Of a DNA stretch of 7,893 bases, positions 1 to 5,294 are shown piece by piece (positions within the stretch are counted from its first letter, which is position 1; every line of letters begins with the position of its first letter). The DNA comes from an uncultured Eubacteriales bacterium. GTDB taxonomy: Bacteria > Bacillota > Clostridia > Oscillospirales > QAMX01. Location: contig URVL01000107.1 of NCBI GenBank assembly GCA_900551265.1, positions 1 through 7,893 on the forward strand, in the 5' to 3' direction. Under the pieces are notes generated by a model that was given only the letters and a program-made list of their open reading frames with translations, did no database searches and had not been told where the DNA came from. Both the position numbers and the translations under genes were made by a program.

Positions 1-57
1 GCTTATCTCGCCGGACGAGAGTACAATACCCCTATCTAAAAGAATGTTATTATTCAT
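1..57 (-). CDS. 5' end of an unidentified leftward gene (partial, 19 codons)
   Basis: An ATG at 57 is preceded by the strong ribosome binding site AAGGAGGA at 61-68, and the frame stays open to the left edge. The visible peptide is MNNNILLDRGIVLSSGEIS. The pattern LLxxRxIxLxxGEI faintly recalls the first strand of ClpP-type serine proteases, where a similar R-I-I-F-L-x-G-E-I segment occurs, but 19 residues are too few for an assignment. The gene would lie within the putative integrated element. I saw no convincing -35/-10 pair in 69-240, although a weak palindrome lies at 147-160 (ATTTC-ACGC-GAAAT). Confidence 0.45.
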   Translation of the reverse strand, partial: MNNNILLDRGIVLSSGEIS

Positions 58-173
58 GTGTCCTCCTTATCTCGGTGCAAGTCATATCGCACACTCGCAC
101 CATTCATGTACGATAAACTCACTTTTGGTTTTTACTTCTTATGCAATTTCACGCGAAATATCAGGATAATTCG

Positions 174-193
174 TGGTGCCCGAATGGTGCCCG
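174..193. repeat. Tandem direct repeat TGGTGCCCG x2 (possible recombinase arm site)
   Basis: TGGTGCCCG occurs at 174-182 and again at 185-193, a period of 11 bases or about one helical turn. It lies about 140 bases inside the tRNA-Ser junction. A looser pair, TTATGCGG at 281-288 and TTGTGCGG at 291-298, has a period of 10. Short, phased repeats near the end of an integrative element often serve as arm-type binding sites for tyrosine recombinases. That role is an inference here. Confidence 0.4.
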
Positions 194-245
194 GTCAGAA
201 AAAACGATGTTGCATAGAGTTATGGACACAAATAACAAGATACGA

Positions 246-271
246 AAAAAGCCCGTTTTTACAGGCTTTTT
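246..271. terminator. Bidirectional terminator-like hairpin
   Basis: AAAAAGCC (246-253) pairs with GGCTTTTT (264-271) around a 10-base loop, giving an A-flanked, T-tailed stem that could act on either strand. It separates the element interior from the junction at 330. No gene clearly ends just before it on the plus strand. Confidence 0.5.
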
Positions 272-329
272 AAGAACAATTTATGCGGCTTTGTGCGGAA
301 ATATAAGGGGTTTTAGCCGTTTCACGCCC

Positions 330-385
330 CTCGAAATCAGTTTGCGAGCAATCGCACATGGGTTCGAATCCCATCCTCTCCGCCA
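330..385 (+). other. 3' fragment of tRNA-Ser(CGA): displaced attachment (att) site
   Basis: The sequence holds everything in a tRNA-Ser from the anticodon loop onward. The loop is CTCGAAA (330-336) with anticodon CGA at 332-334, followed by the 3' side of the anticodon stem, TCAGT. A long variable arm follows (TGCGA/TCGCA with loop GCAA), then a T arm (ATGGG-TTCGAAT-CCCAT), the acceptor strand CCTCTCC, discriminator G and an encoded CCA at 383-385. The required 5' partners, GGAGAGG and ACTGA, are absent upstream, where 325-329 reads CGCCC. This is therefore not a working tRNA. The break inside the anticodon loop fits crossover by a tRNA-targeting integrase, with the rebuilt tRNA gene expected at the far, left end of the element. 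Confidence 0.8.
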
Positions 386-393
386 TATTTATA

Positions 394-428
394 AAAACGT
401 ATCCAAATTATAAATTTGGATACGTTTT
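394..428 (+). terminator. Perfect 16-bp terminator hairpin after the tRNA-Ser fragment
   Basis: Bases 394-409 pair without mismatch to 413-428 around the loop ATA. The stem begins AAAACGTATCC and ends GGATACGTTTT, so it has A and T flanks usable in both directions. It lies 9 bases after the CCA of the tRNA-Ser fragment and was probably the original tRNA terminator. It could also stop leftward transcription from the diguanylate cyclase gene. Confidence 0.8.
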
Positions 429-452
429 GCATTTTTAGACATATTTCTTTTC

Positions 453-521
453 AATGCCGCTAATATACTTAAATTCTTCCATGTAGAATCAACAAGAACG
501 GCATTTAGCCGTAGCGGCATT
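453..521 (-). repeat. Nested inverted repeat in the 3' flank of the cyclase gene
   Basis: AATGCCGCTA at 453-462 is the reverse complement of TAGCGGCATT at 512-521. Between them lie two smaller hairpins: ATTCT/AGAAT and, nearer the cyclase gene, the CGGC/GCCG pair around ATTTA. As a minus-strand RNA this resembles a three-way junction. CGGCATT also occurs twice in direct orientation (499-505 and 515-521), so two exclusive pairings with 453-459 are possible. It begins 13 bases after the cyclase stop codon. It may be a 3' UTR structure, a processing signal or a copy of a dispersed palindromic repeat. No named RNA family is recognised. Confidence 0.5.
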
Positions 522-534
522 CCAACTTCTAAAA

Positions 535-1539
535 TTATTTTACCGAGTCCACGGCCTCTACCGGGCCAACCACATACCGGTTTTTTCCCTGCTTCTTGGC
601 CATATACAGCAGGCTATCTGCGCCTCTATACAAGTCATCCACATTTTTTAAGGCTGTGACAGGCTGCACCCCAATGCTGCAGGAGATTTGCTGATCTCCC
701 CATGTAATTTTGCGAAGCCGCTCAAAAAAATGATTTAAATATCTCTCCAAATCCTCCCGCGGCATGGGTGTTCCAAGCAACAGTGCAAACTCGTCTCCCC
801 CGACCCGGCCAATATAGCCTTCACGTCCAAAAACTGCTTCCAGTTCTCGCGCCGTCTCTTTCAAAACCCGATCTCCCTCTGGATGGCCATAGCGGTCGTT
901 AATTTCTTTAAAGTGGTCCATATCTACCATAATAAAATAACCAGAAGCACCGCCATAGGCATTGCGTCCGCGCAACTCTTTTCCACAAATCTGAAAAAAT
1001 GCCTTACGATTTAAAGCTCCAGTCAAAGCATCCGTTTTTGCCTCCCGATTCATATAAGTAGTATATCGCCGGTTAAAAATTAGAAATATGATAACCAGTG
1101 CCATCATGGCGAGTATGCCAATCAGAAACTGTATTTGCAGATGAAGCAGATCTGCATGTTCCGTATCTGTCAGGGAGATCCCCTGCTGATTCAACACCAG
1201 CTCCATCCGGTTAACGAAATAAATGGCAACCGCAACTGAGGAGAGTAGAGCAAGAAAAATAATAAAAATCAGAGATAAAAGGTGATAATGCTCTCCCAGG
1301 TGCGTATTTTGTGCTGTCTCAATCCGTGTAATCAATTGATTCCAGGTCCGGGATCGTGAAAAATACCAGACCAGCAATACAAGGCCTGCCGTAATCAAAT
1401 TTGTGGCAATACCTTCCCAAGTTGCAAAACTTTGAACAGCATCTAAAGGCGTATATCCTGTTTCAGGGAAAAAGACCCACATCGCACCGTAAACCAAGGT
1501 AGAGTGGACTAACGGGCCGATAAAGGAAACTACCCCCAC
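535..1539 (-). CDS. Diguanylate cyclase, C-terminal part (last S-component-like helices, two membrane helices, GGDEF)
   Basis: The GGDEF domain makes cyclic di-GMP from two GTP. It spans about residues 165-325, with the start motif TDALTGALNR (169-178), metal site MVDMDHF (204-210), active-site loop RVGGDEF (245-251) and a C-terminal LYMAKKQGKNRY (311-322). The RxxD inhibitory site is not at its usual place: the aligned residues are GREG. Upstream are hydrophobic segments at about 3-23 and 44-60, which look like the last two helices of the S-component fold begun in the preceding frame. Two further helices (about 86-110 and 136-157) flank a short external loop. The only nearby start is GTG at 1539, which has no ribosome binding site and overlaps the upstream frame by 10 bases. 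A separate gene is therefore unlikely. One extra G, or a -1 slip at 1533-1537, would fuse both frames into a protein of about 464 residues from the ATG at 1928. Confidence 0.85.
   Translation of the reverse strand: MGVVSFIGPLVHSTLVYGAMWVFFPETGYTPLDAVQSFATWEGIATNLITAGLVLLVWYFSRSRTWNQLITRIETAQNTHLGEHYHLLSLIFIIFLALLSSVAVAIYFVNRMELVLNQQGISLTDTEHADLLHLQIQFLIGILAMMALVIIFLIFNRRYTTYMNREAKTDALTGALNRKAFFQICGKELRGRNAYGGASGYFIMVDMDHFKEINDRYGHPEGDRVLKETARELEAVFGREGYIGRVGGDEFALLLGTPMPREDLERYLNHFFERLRKITWGDQQISCSIGVQPVTALKNVDDLYRGADSLLYMAKKQGKNRYVVGPVEAVDSVK
1530..1538 (-). other. -1 frameshift site at a G5 run joining the two halves of the diguanylate cyclase
   Basis: On the minus strand the codons read TGG GGG TAG. 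A glycyl-tRNA on GGG that slips back one base re-pairs with GGG, and the next codon becomes GTA, entering the downstream frame (VVSFIGPL). Equally, one G lost from an original run of six would create the break. The downstream frame then continues the same membrane fold without a gap, so the split is recent, regulated, or a sequencing error. Confidence 0.75.
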
Positions 1540-1928
1540 CCATGGTCCGGGATTTTTGTCTTTCTTGCCACAAAATAAAGAATTCCAACCAACAGACCGA
1601 ACAGAGCGCGGCTTCCAACACTGAGAAACAAGCTTTTTATGGGATAACCGCTCATTACAGGAGAAAACAGCTTATCAAAAGCCATAATGTAACTGGCGGA
1701 AGCCTTCCACATACTGGCCAATCCAAAAACAGTTCCTAAAATTGCAGCATCAAGCGGCCCCATTAAAGCTCCGGCAAACAAAACCGGAATATAGGCAATG
1801 GTGATTGAAATTGGTTCAACATGGAAATATCCCAGAAAAGAGAAAGACATCAGCAACTCTACTGCGACTAGAATTCCCAGCAGATAAAAGCGGGTACTAC
1901 CACTCCATCGCTGTGGCGCAAATTTCAT
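1530..1928 (-). CDS. ECF S-component-like N-terminal part of the same diguanylate cyclase (frameshifted)
   Basis: This 132-residue membrane segment begins MKFAPQRW and has about four hydrophobic helices. The pattern, including VEPISITIAYIPVLFAGALM and an alanine/glycine-rich third helix, resembles vitamin-binding S components of ECF transporters (FolT/QueT/BioY type). In those proteins the fold has six helices; the missing two lie in the next frame. The ATG at 1928 is chosen over an upstream TTG at 1949 because AGGAGGT at 1936-1942 sits 7 bases before it. The frame ends at TAG (1530-1532) directly after TGG GGG. S-component folds normally deliver a vitamin to an energising module, but no such module is nearby. 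Fusion to GGDEF suggests a ligand sensor that controls cyclic di-GMP synthesis. Ligand and family are inferred from sequence texture, not from an alignment. Confidence 0.7.
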   Translation of the reverse strand: MKFAPQRWSGSTRFYLLGILVAVELLMSFSFLGYFHVEPISITIAYIPVLFAGALMGPLDAAILGTVFGLASMWKASASYIMAFDKLFSPVMSGYPIKSLFLSVGSRALFGLLVGILYFVARKTKIPDHGWG

Positions 1929-1935
1929 AACCGAT

Positions 1936-1942
1936 ACCTCCT
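1936..1942 (-). promoter_or_regulatory. Ribosome binding site that sets the start at 1928
   Basis: AGGAGGT on the minus strand lies 7 bases before the ATG at 1928. It rules out the upstream TTG at 1949, which would put this motif inside the coding sequence. Confidence 0.85.
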
Positions 1943-1998
1943 GTGTCAATCAGCGCCAGTCTACTATTAAATGGCATTGTCCTGTCACTTATTATAAA

Positions 1999-2027
1999 AT
2001 TATAAAGCATTATTTAAAAACTTTCAA
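1999..2027 (-). promoter_or_regulatory. Sigma-A promoter of the diguanylate cyclase gene
   Basis: On the minus strand, TTGAAA (2022-2027) and a perfect TATAAT (1999-2004) are separated by 17 bases of AT-rich sequence. Transcription would start near 1991-1993, leaving a leader of about 63 bases before the ATG at 1928. I see no riboswitch-like structure in that short leader. Confidence 0.8.
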
Positions 2028-2131
2028 GTATTGGTACCATTACTGGAACTCTGATTGTGTGCTATAACGCTCGAAAAAAAGACTGGCGCAAGTTGCATGA
2101 ACGGCTTCGGCCCTGGAATTCCATATGAAAC

Positions 2132-2180
2132 AAAAAAAGAACAACTCCCTACTTAAAATAGGTCATGAGCTGTTCTTTCC
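2132..2180 (-). terminator. Terminator of the tRNA-Ala gene
   Basis: Read on the minus strand just after the tRNA, AGAACAGCTC (2167-2176) pairs with GAGTTGTTCT (2138-2147), with one G-U pair. A 4-base asymmetric bulge and an inner CCTA/TAGG stem follow. The outer stem runs into seven T (2132-2138, sharing one base with the stem). This is a strong intrinsic terminator located 9 bases beyond CCA. Confidence 0.85.
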
Positions 2181-2185
2181 TGATT

Positions 2186-2261
<76 letters not shown>

Positions 2262-2294
2262 AAATTACGCGGCAATTTTCAACTGACGAATGCT

Positions 2295-2323
2295 ATTATA
2301 GCATGACAAACCGAACTTGTCAA
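2295..2323 (-). promoter_or_regulatory. Consensus sigma-A promoter of tRNA-Ala
   Basis: A perfect -35 TTGACA (2318-2323) and a perfect -10 TATAAT (2295-2300) are 17 bases apart on the minus strand. Transcription would begin about 27 bases before the tRNA. Such a full-consensus promoter is typical of stable-RNA genes. Confidence 0.92.
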
Positions 2324-2458
2324 CACTTTTTTATTACCCGGGGTAAAACACTTGAATACTCAAATACGCAACCAAACCGATTATGACTAAGTTCTACTGC
2401 CCTAAGAAAAAAGAACAGGCAATAAGCCGTACGCCCATATGGAAGCAATGGTATCTTG

Positions 2459-2491
2459 CAGGGCAGCATGGCAAATTGCTATCCTGCCCTG
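2459..2491. terminator. Strong GC-rich hairpin, possibly an operon-end or plus-strand terminator
   Basis: CAGGGCAG (2459-2466) pairs perfectly with CTGCCCTG (2484-2491). After a C-C mismatch the stem continues through ATGGC/GCTAT, with one G-U pair, to a tiny loop. On the plus strand it runs into TTTCTTCCTTTC, a usable U-rich tail. On the minus strand, where the operon would need to stop, no U run follows. It may instead stabilise the 3' end of the operon mRNA. Confidence 0.5.
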
Positions 2492-2501
2492 TTTCTTCCT
2501 T

Positions 2502-2699
2502 TCAGGAATTACTCGCTTGCATTTCCTTTTCCGATTCCTCAAGGCGCTGCTCACACATCGATTTATAAAGAATATTGACCCGGTTGCAAACCTTTTTGCG
2601 TTGCGTTCCTGCGGTCTGGATAGCAGCCTCGAAAGTCACAAAATCGCATGGTAGTATCAGCCTTTTCGTATATTCCTTCTTCCTATTACATTTTGCAGT
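2502..2699 (-). pseudogene. Possible small gene or 5'-truncated remnant (65 codons, no good start)
   Basis: A minus-strand frame open from a TAG at 2700-2702 to a TGA at 2502-2504 has protein-like composition: a run beginning CDFVTFEAAIQTAGTQRKKV and a charged helical end, CEQRLEESEKEMQ. It lies 20 bases after the nitrogenase-like gene on the same strand. No ATG occurs in its first half. The usable starts, CTG at residue 14 and GTG at residue 21 (2639), lack a well-placed ribosome binding site, although purine-rich AGGAAGAAGGA lies upstream. I do not recognise the family. A decayed gene end and a short protein with an unusual start remain equally possible; it could also be chance. Confidence 0.3.
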
Positions 2700-2719
2700 C
2701 TACCTTTCTTAGAACCCTT

Positions 2720-3958
2720 TCAATTGTCCAAAATTTGATAGTAACGGTCTATTGTTTCCAGGATATCGTCCATGCCCCGGATTCCCATTAATGGTAAGTG
2801 TCCAGCTATCTGCGTATGATAGACAAGGGGAAAGCTAATACAGCGGCATACGTTAGTTTCATCACACAGATGGAGGGAAACATCATCGCCCAGCACGAGA
2901 TGGTAATGCAACCCCCTTAAGATATCTATTTGATCCCGTTCTCGCGCAAAATGGGAAATGCCGTCTAACTGTCCCTCGATGTCTTTAAGAGAATGCGGAC
3001 AAATCATCAGGTCCGGCGTAATATCAAGTTCCCGGCAAAGTGCGGACAGGCCCATAATGGTATCATAGTCCCCTATTAATGCGGCGCATGGAGCATGCGG
3101 TTTATGCCGGTACATACCGGCATACATTCTGTAGTTCATCGCCTCCTGCTTCCGTGTCTGCAACTCGGTCAGCAGCGGTGTCGCAATTGGAATCTTAACC
3201 GTTTCTGCGATTTGCTCCAACCAACGTTCTGTACCAGCATAGCCATAAGGCGCGCCATAGACATAGGGCGTCCCGTATTTTTCCAAAAGCCAGCGCGCCG
3301 CCGGCAAAGCTTCCGACCGGAGCACCAGATTTATGGACGCGCATCCCATCTCCGCCAGTTCACCAACAGTACCATGGAATCCGGGAGCCGTATGTAGGGA
3401 AAGGCCGAAGGCGCGGCGCATGAGATCTTCCAGCTCCCACAAATCAGAGCTTATCCGATAAGAACCGGCGGAGGCGCCCAAAATATTATAAGCAGGCAGC
3501 TTCCCTTCTCCGGGGCCAGAGAGTTCCTTCACCAACATGAGATAAGCTTCTCGCAGTCCCACCGTATAGTCGCCACGAAAGCCGCCGTTTTCCATAGCAA
3601 TCAGGCGGGCATTTACCCGTTCCTGCATATAACTGCATACGCCCTTTAAATCCGTACCTATTACTGCCGTTATGGCAGAAGCAATCACAAAAATCACCTT
3701 TGGAGCGTAATTCCGATCCAGTTCCACAATAGCCTCTTCCAAACGTGTCACATCTCCCATAACCACGTCGTCTTCACTCATGTGGGTGGTAAAAAGGGTC
3801 TGGTTCGGAGAAATTCCCATGGAACCAAATAACCCCATACAATAGTGCGTCGTCCCCGCAGGACCATATTCCAGGACAATGGCGTCCCCCACACGCAAAA
3901 GCGTCCACATAATTGCCATACGGTCAGATGGCGTAGGCAAATAACGACACAGGCTCAC
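2720..3958 (-). CDS. Nitrogenase component 1-like protein, NifK/BchB-like subunit
   Basis: A 412-residue protein of the nitrogenase component 1 superfamily (NifDK, NifEN, BchNB), probably the beta-like partner of the upstream subunit. Visible landmarks are the N-terminal SDRMAIMWTLL (11-21), the loop EYGPAGTTHYC (30-40), AITAVIGTDL (95-104), the Rossmann-type INLVLRSEALPAARWLLEKY (209-228), and a C-terminal SFPLVY..HLPLMGIRGMDDILETI typical of NifK/BchB. At the three cluster-ligand positions of NifK it has Ser11, Thr36 and Ala95; Cys4 and Cys40 lie nearby but are displaced. Asp36 of BchB, a ligand in DPOR, also aligns with Thr36. The GTG start overlaps the upstream TGA by 4 bases (GTGA) and follows AAAGGAGG (3967-3974) by 8 bases, so translation is probably coupled. 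It is shorter than NifK, about the size of minimal nitrogenase-like subunits. The substrate is unknown. Confidence 0.85.
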   Translation of the reverse strand: MSLCRYLPTPSDRMAIMWTLLRVGDAIVLEYGPAGTTHYCMGLFGSMGISPNQTLFTTHMSEDDVVMGDVTRLEEAIVELDRNYAPKVIFVIASAITAVIGTDLKGVCSYMQERVNARLIAMENGGFRGDYTVGLREAYLMLVKELSGPGEGKLPAYNILGASAGSYRISSDLWELEDLMRRAFGLSLHTAPGFHGTVGELAEMGCASINLVLRSEALPAARWLLEKYGTPYVYGAPYGYAGTERWLEQIAETVKIPIATPLLTELQTRKQEAMNYRMYAGMYRHKPHAPCAALIGDYDTIMGLSALCRELDITPDLMICPHSLKDIEGQLDGISHFARERDQIDILRGLHYHLVLGDDVSLHLCDETNVCRCISFPLVYHTQIAGHLPLMGIRGMDDILETIDRYYQILDN

Positions 3959-5253
3959 GCACGTTCCCTCCTTTCCTGGAGCAGACGGGCGGCACTTCCT
4001 GCCCGGAGCAATTCCGTAATACCGGCTATAGAAACCTCCAGACCAAGCATCGGCGAAAGCATATCCGAATGCACCATTTCAATACCCTTTTCCCGTAGAC
4101 GCATTGCAAATTCATGCCCCAAGTACAGATTGGGATGCAGAACGTCATAAACGTATTGCAAAGGGGCGATATTGGCGGTTTTGGTGACATATGGATTCCA
4201 ATGCTTGAGAATCACCTGTAAGTTTTCATCCGTCTCCTCCGGTATTTCATTTGTTTGAATCAACAGCGGAATCATTCCCAGTTTCACCATAAATGCGTTA
4301 TATTCAAAACAATCAATTGGGGTATTGCCATAAATATAACGCAGTCCTTTCAGCTGACCGGAAGCGCCCGACATGGCAGTCTTTGCCTGCGCGTAGAGCG
4401 TTTCAACCGATTCCGGCAGCGGAAGGTTTAAATAGCGAAAAAGCTCCTGATAAAGCTCGTAAATATGGTCCGGGTCAATGTACTTATCAAACAGCACGTA
4501 TGCCGTTCCGAACGCCTCCTGCATTTTCTGCGCCAATGGTAACCCGATAGGATTGACAACCAAATTGACGCGCGCGGCCGGTGCATGCCGGATCTCATCC
4601 ACCGTCGTACCGCTTGGAAGCATCATCCCAATTGGCACACCGGCATCCGTCAATATGCGATACAATTCTGTCGTAGAAAAATCGCCCATCCGCTGGCCAA
4701 TAACATTGACGGAACCATTGTCACTCTGCGGTTCCATCATATCAAAACAGGCGGTAATCGTATCCCTAACACCGGGAAGGTGATTTTCCGTCTTAAAGTG
4801 TTCGGTATGGATGGCCATTGCATAAACATTATATTGGATACGCAGCTCTTCCACCATGGAATCTACGTCGTCGCCAATCACTTCTACAACACAGGTAGTC
4901 ACGACGAAAACAGCTTTTGGCTTATATTCCTCCATCATTTCCTGAAAAGCCTCATACAGCTTCTCCCGACAGCCAAAAGTCACGTCGTGCTGATCCAGGA
5001 CTACGGACAGGCACCGGCCATCCAAGCCGCCAAAAGCCTGATTCCCGATGGTTGTATTTTTCGTGTAATACGTACACTCATCCGTCCCAATCACCAACAT
5101 CACACTGTCCTGAATACCACGGACTGCCATCATGGCGCCCATAAGGGGGCAGTGTGGTCCTGGAAACATTGCGCTGCTAAGCTGAGAGACTTCTTTTATG
5201 CTATGTACGTCTCCCAAACGTCTCATTCGGGAGATTAATTCTTGTCCGTTCAT
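3955..5253 (-). CDS. Nitrogenase component 1-like protein, NifD/BchN-like subunit
   Basis: A 432-residue member of the nitrogenase component 1 superfamily. Three cysteines sit in the expected contexts: Cys35 in FPGPHCPLMGA, Cys60 in GTDECTYY and Cys121 in VTTCVVEVIGDD. Their spacing of 25 and 61 matches Cys26, Cys51 and Cys112 of BchN, which hold the 4Fe-4S cluster of dark-operative protochlorophyllide reductase. An extra Cys95 replaces a glycine in the FGGxxKL motif. The position of the FeMo-co cysteine of NifD (NLVHC) reads NLVVN (230-234). His395 in EMVHSDM may match the cofactor histidine of NifD. Use in nitrogen fixation is therefore unlikely. The start at 5253 follows AAGGAGG (5259-5265) by 5 bases; an earlier in-frame ATG at 5283 lacks such a site. 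The gene lies 41 bases after the importer ATPase and overlaps the next subunit. Probable role: one half of an oxygen-sensitive reductase for an unidentified substrate. Confidence 0.88.
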   Translation of the reverse strand: MNGQELISRMRRLGDVHSIKEVSQLSSAMFPGPHCPLMGAMMAVRGIQDSVMLVIGTDECTYYTKNTTIGNQAFGGLDGRCLSVVLDQHDVTFGCREKLYEAFQEMMEEYKPKAVFVVTTCVVEVIGDDVDSMVEELRIQYNVYAMAIHTEHFKTENHLPGVRDTITACFDMMEPQSDNGSVNVIGQRMGDFSTTELYRILTDAGVPIGMMLPSGTTVDEIRHAPAARVNLVVNPIGLPLAQKMQEAFGTAYVLFDKYIDPDHIYELYQELFRYLNLPLPESVETLYAQAKTAMSGASGQLKGLRYIYGNTPIDCFEYNAFMVKLGMIPLLIQTNEIPEETDENLQVILKHWNPYVTKTANIAPLQYVYDVLHPNLYLGHEFAMRLREKGIEMVHSDMLSPMLGLEVSIAGITELLRAGSAARLLQERRERA

Positions 5254-5258
5254 CTGTT

Positions 5259-5283
5259 CCTCCTTGTGGCGAATAGTCCACAA
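5259..5283 (-). promoter_or_regulatory. Ribosome binding site overlapped by an intercistronic hairpin
   Basis: Between the ATPase gene and the NifD-like gene, TTGTGG (5278-5283) and CCACAA (5264-5269) form a 6-bp stem on the minus-strand mRNA with an 8-base loop. The 3' arm shares two bases with the ribosome binding site AAGGAGG (5259-5265). It could tune translation or protect the processed mRNA of the reductase part. The stem is short, so function is uncertain. Confidence 0.45.
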
Positions 5284-5294
5284 TGAATTTTTCC

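Larger units (their letters stand above)
1..329. mobile_element. End of a putative integrated element next to a tRNA-Ser att site
   Basis: This stretch abuts a tRNA-Ser 3' fragment whose 5' half is missing, the usual sign that an integrative element recombined at the anticodon loop and displaced the original 3' end. It contains a leftward gene start at 57, a terminator-like hairpin at 246-271, and two pairs of short direct repeats with helical-turn spacing (174-193 and 281-298) that could be recombinase arm sites. No integrase is visible, and the rest of the element would lie left of the window. The mobile nature is inferred from the tRNA fragment; an old rearrangement is the alternative. Confidence 0.5.
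2324..2719. other. Intergenic region between the nitrogenase-like operon and tRNA-Ala
   Basis: This gap of about 400 bases holds a possible remnant reading frame (2502-2699), a strong hairpin (2459-2491) and nothing else I can support. No conventional U-tailed terminator follows the operon stop at 2720. A minus-strand U-rich run near 2404-2412 is preceded only by a 3-bp stem. Plus-strand reading frames here have no convincing start signals. Confidence 0.6.

Noticed and set aside
290..385. A complete tRNA-Ser gene
   Set aside because: The 5' acceptor strand GGAGAGG, the D arm and the 5' half of the anticodon stem are absent, so only the 3' part remains.
58..413. Overlapping plus-strand frames of 71 and 90 codons near the left end
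   Set aside because: They run through a terminator hairpin and, for the longer one, through the tRNA-Ser fragment and into its terminator; the composition is not protein-like.
535..1539. Diguanylate cyclase as an independent gene from GTG at 1539
   Set aside because: There is no ribosome binding site and the protein would begin in the middle of a membrane fold that the upstream frame starts.
2383..2654. Two short plus-strand frames in the intergenic gap
   Set aside because: They have no ribosome binding site, cross the 2459-2491 hairpin, and overlap a more protein-like minus-strand frame.
4585..5238. Plus-strand open frame of 217 codons
   Set aside because: It lies wholly antisense to the NifD-like gene, whose conserved motifs establish the minus strand as coding. 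It has no family features.
2720..5253. True Mo-, V- or Fe-nitrogenase NifDK
   Set aside because: The FeMo-co cysteine and the beta-subunit P-cluster cysteines are missing, both subunits are short, and no nif assembly genes are in the window.
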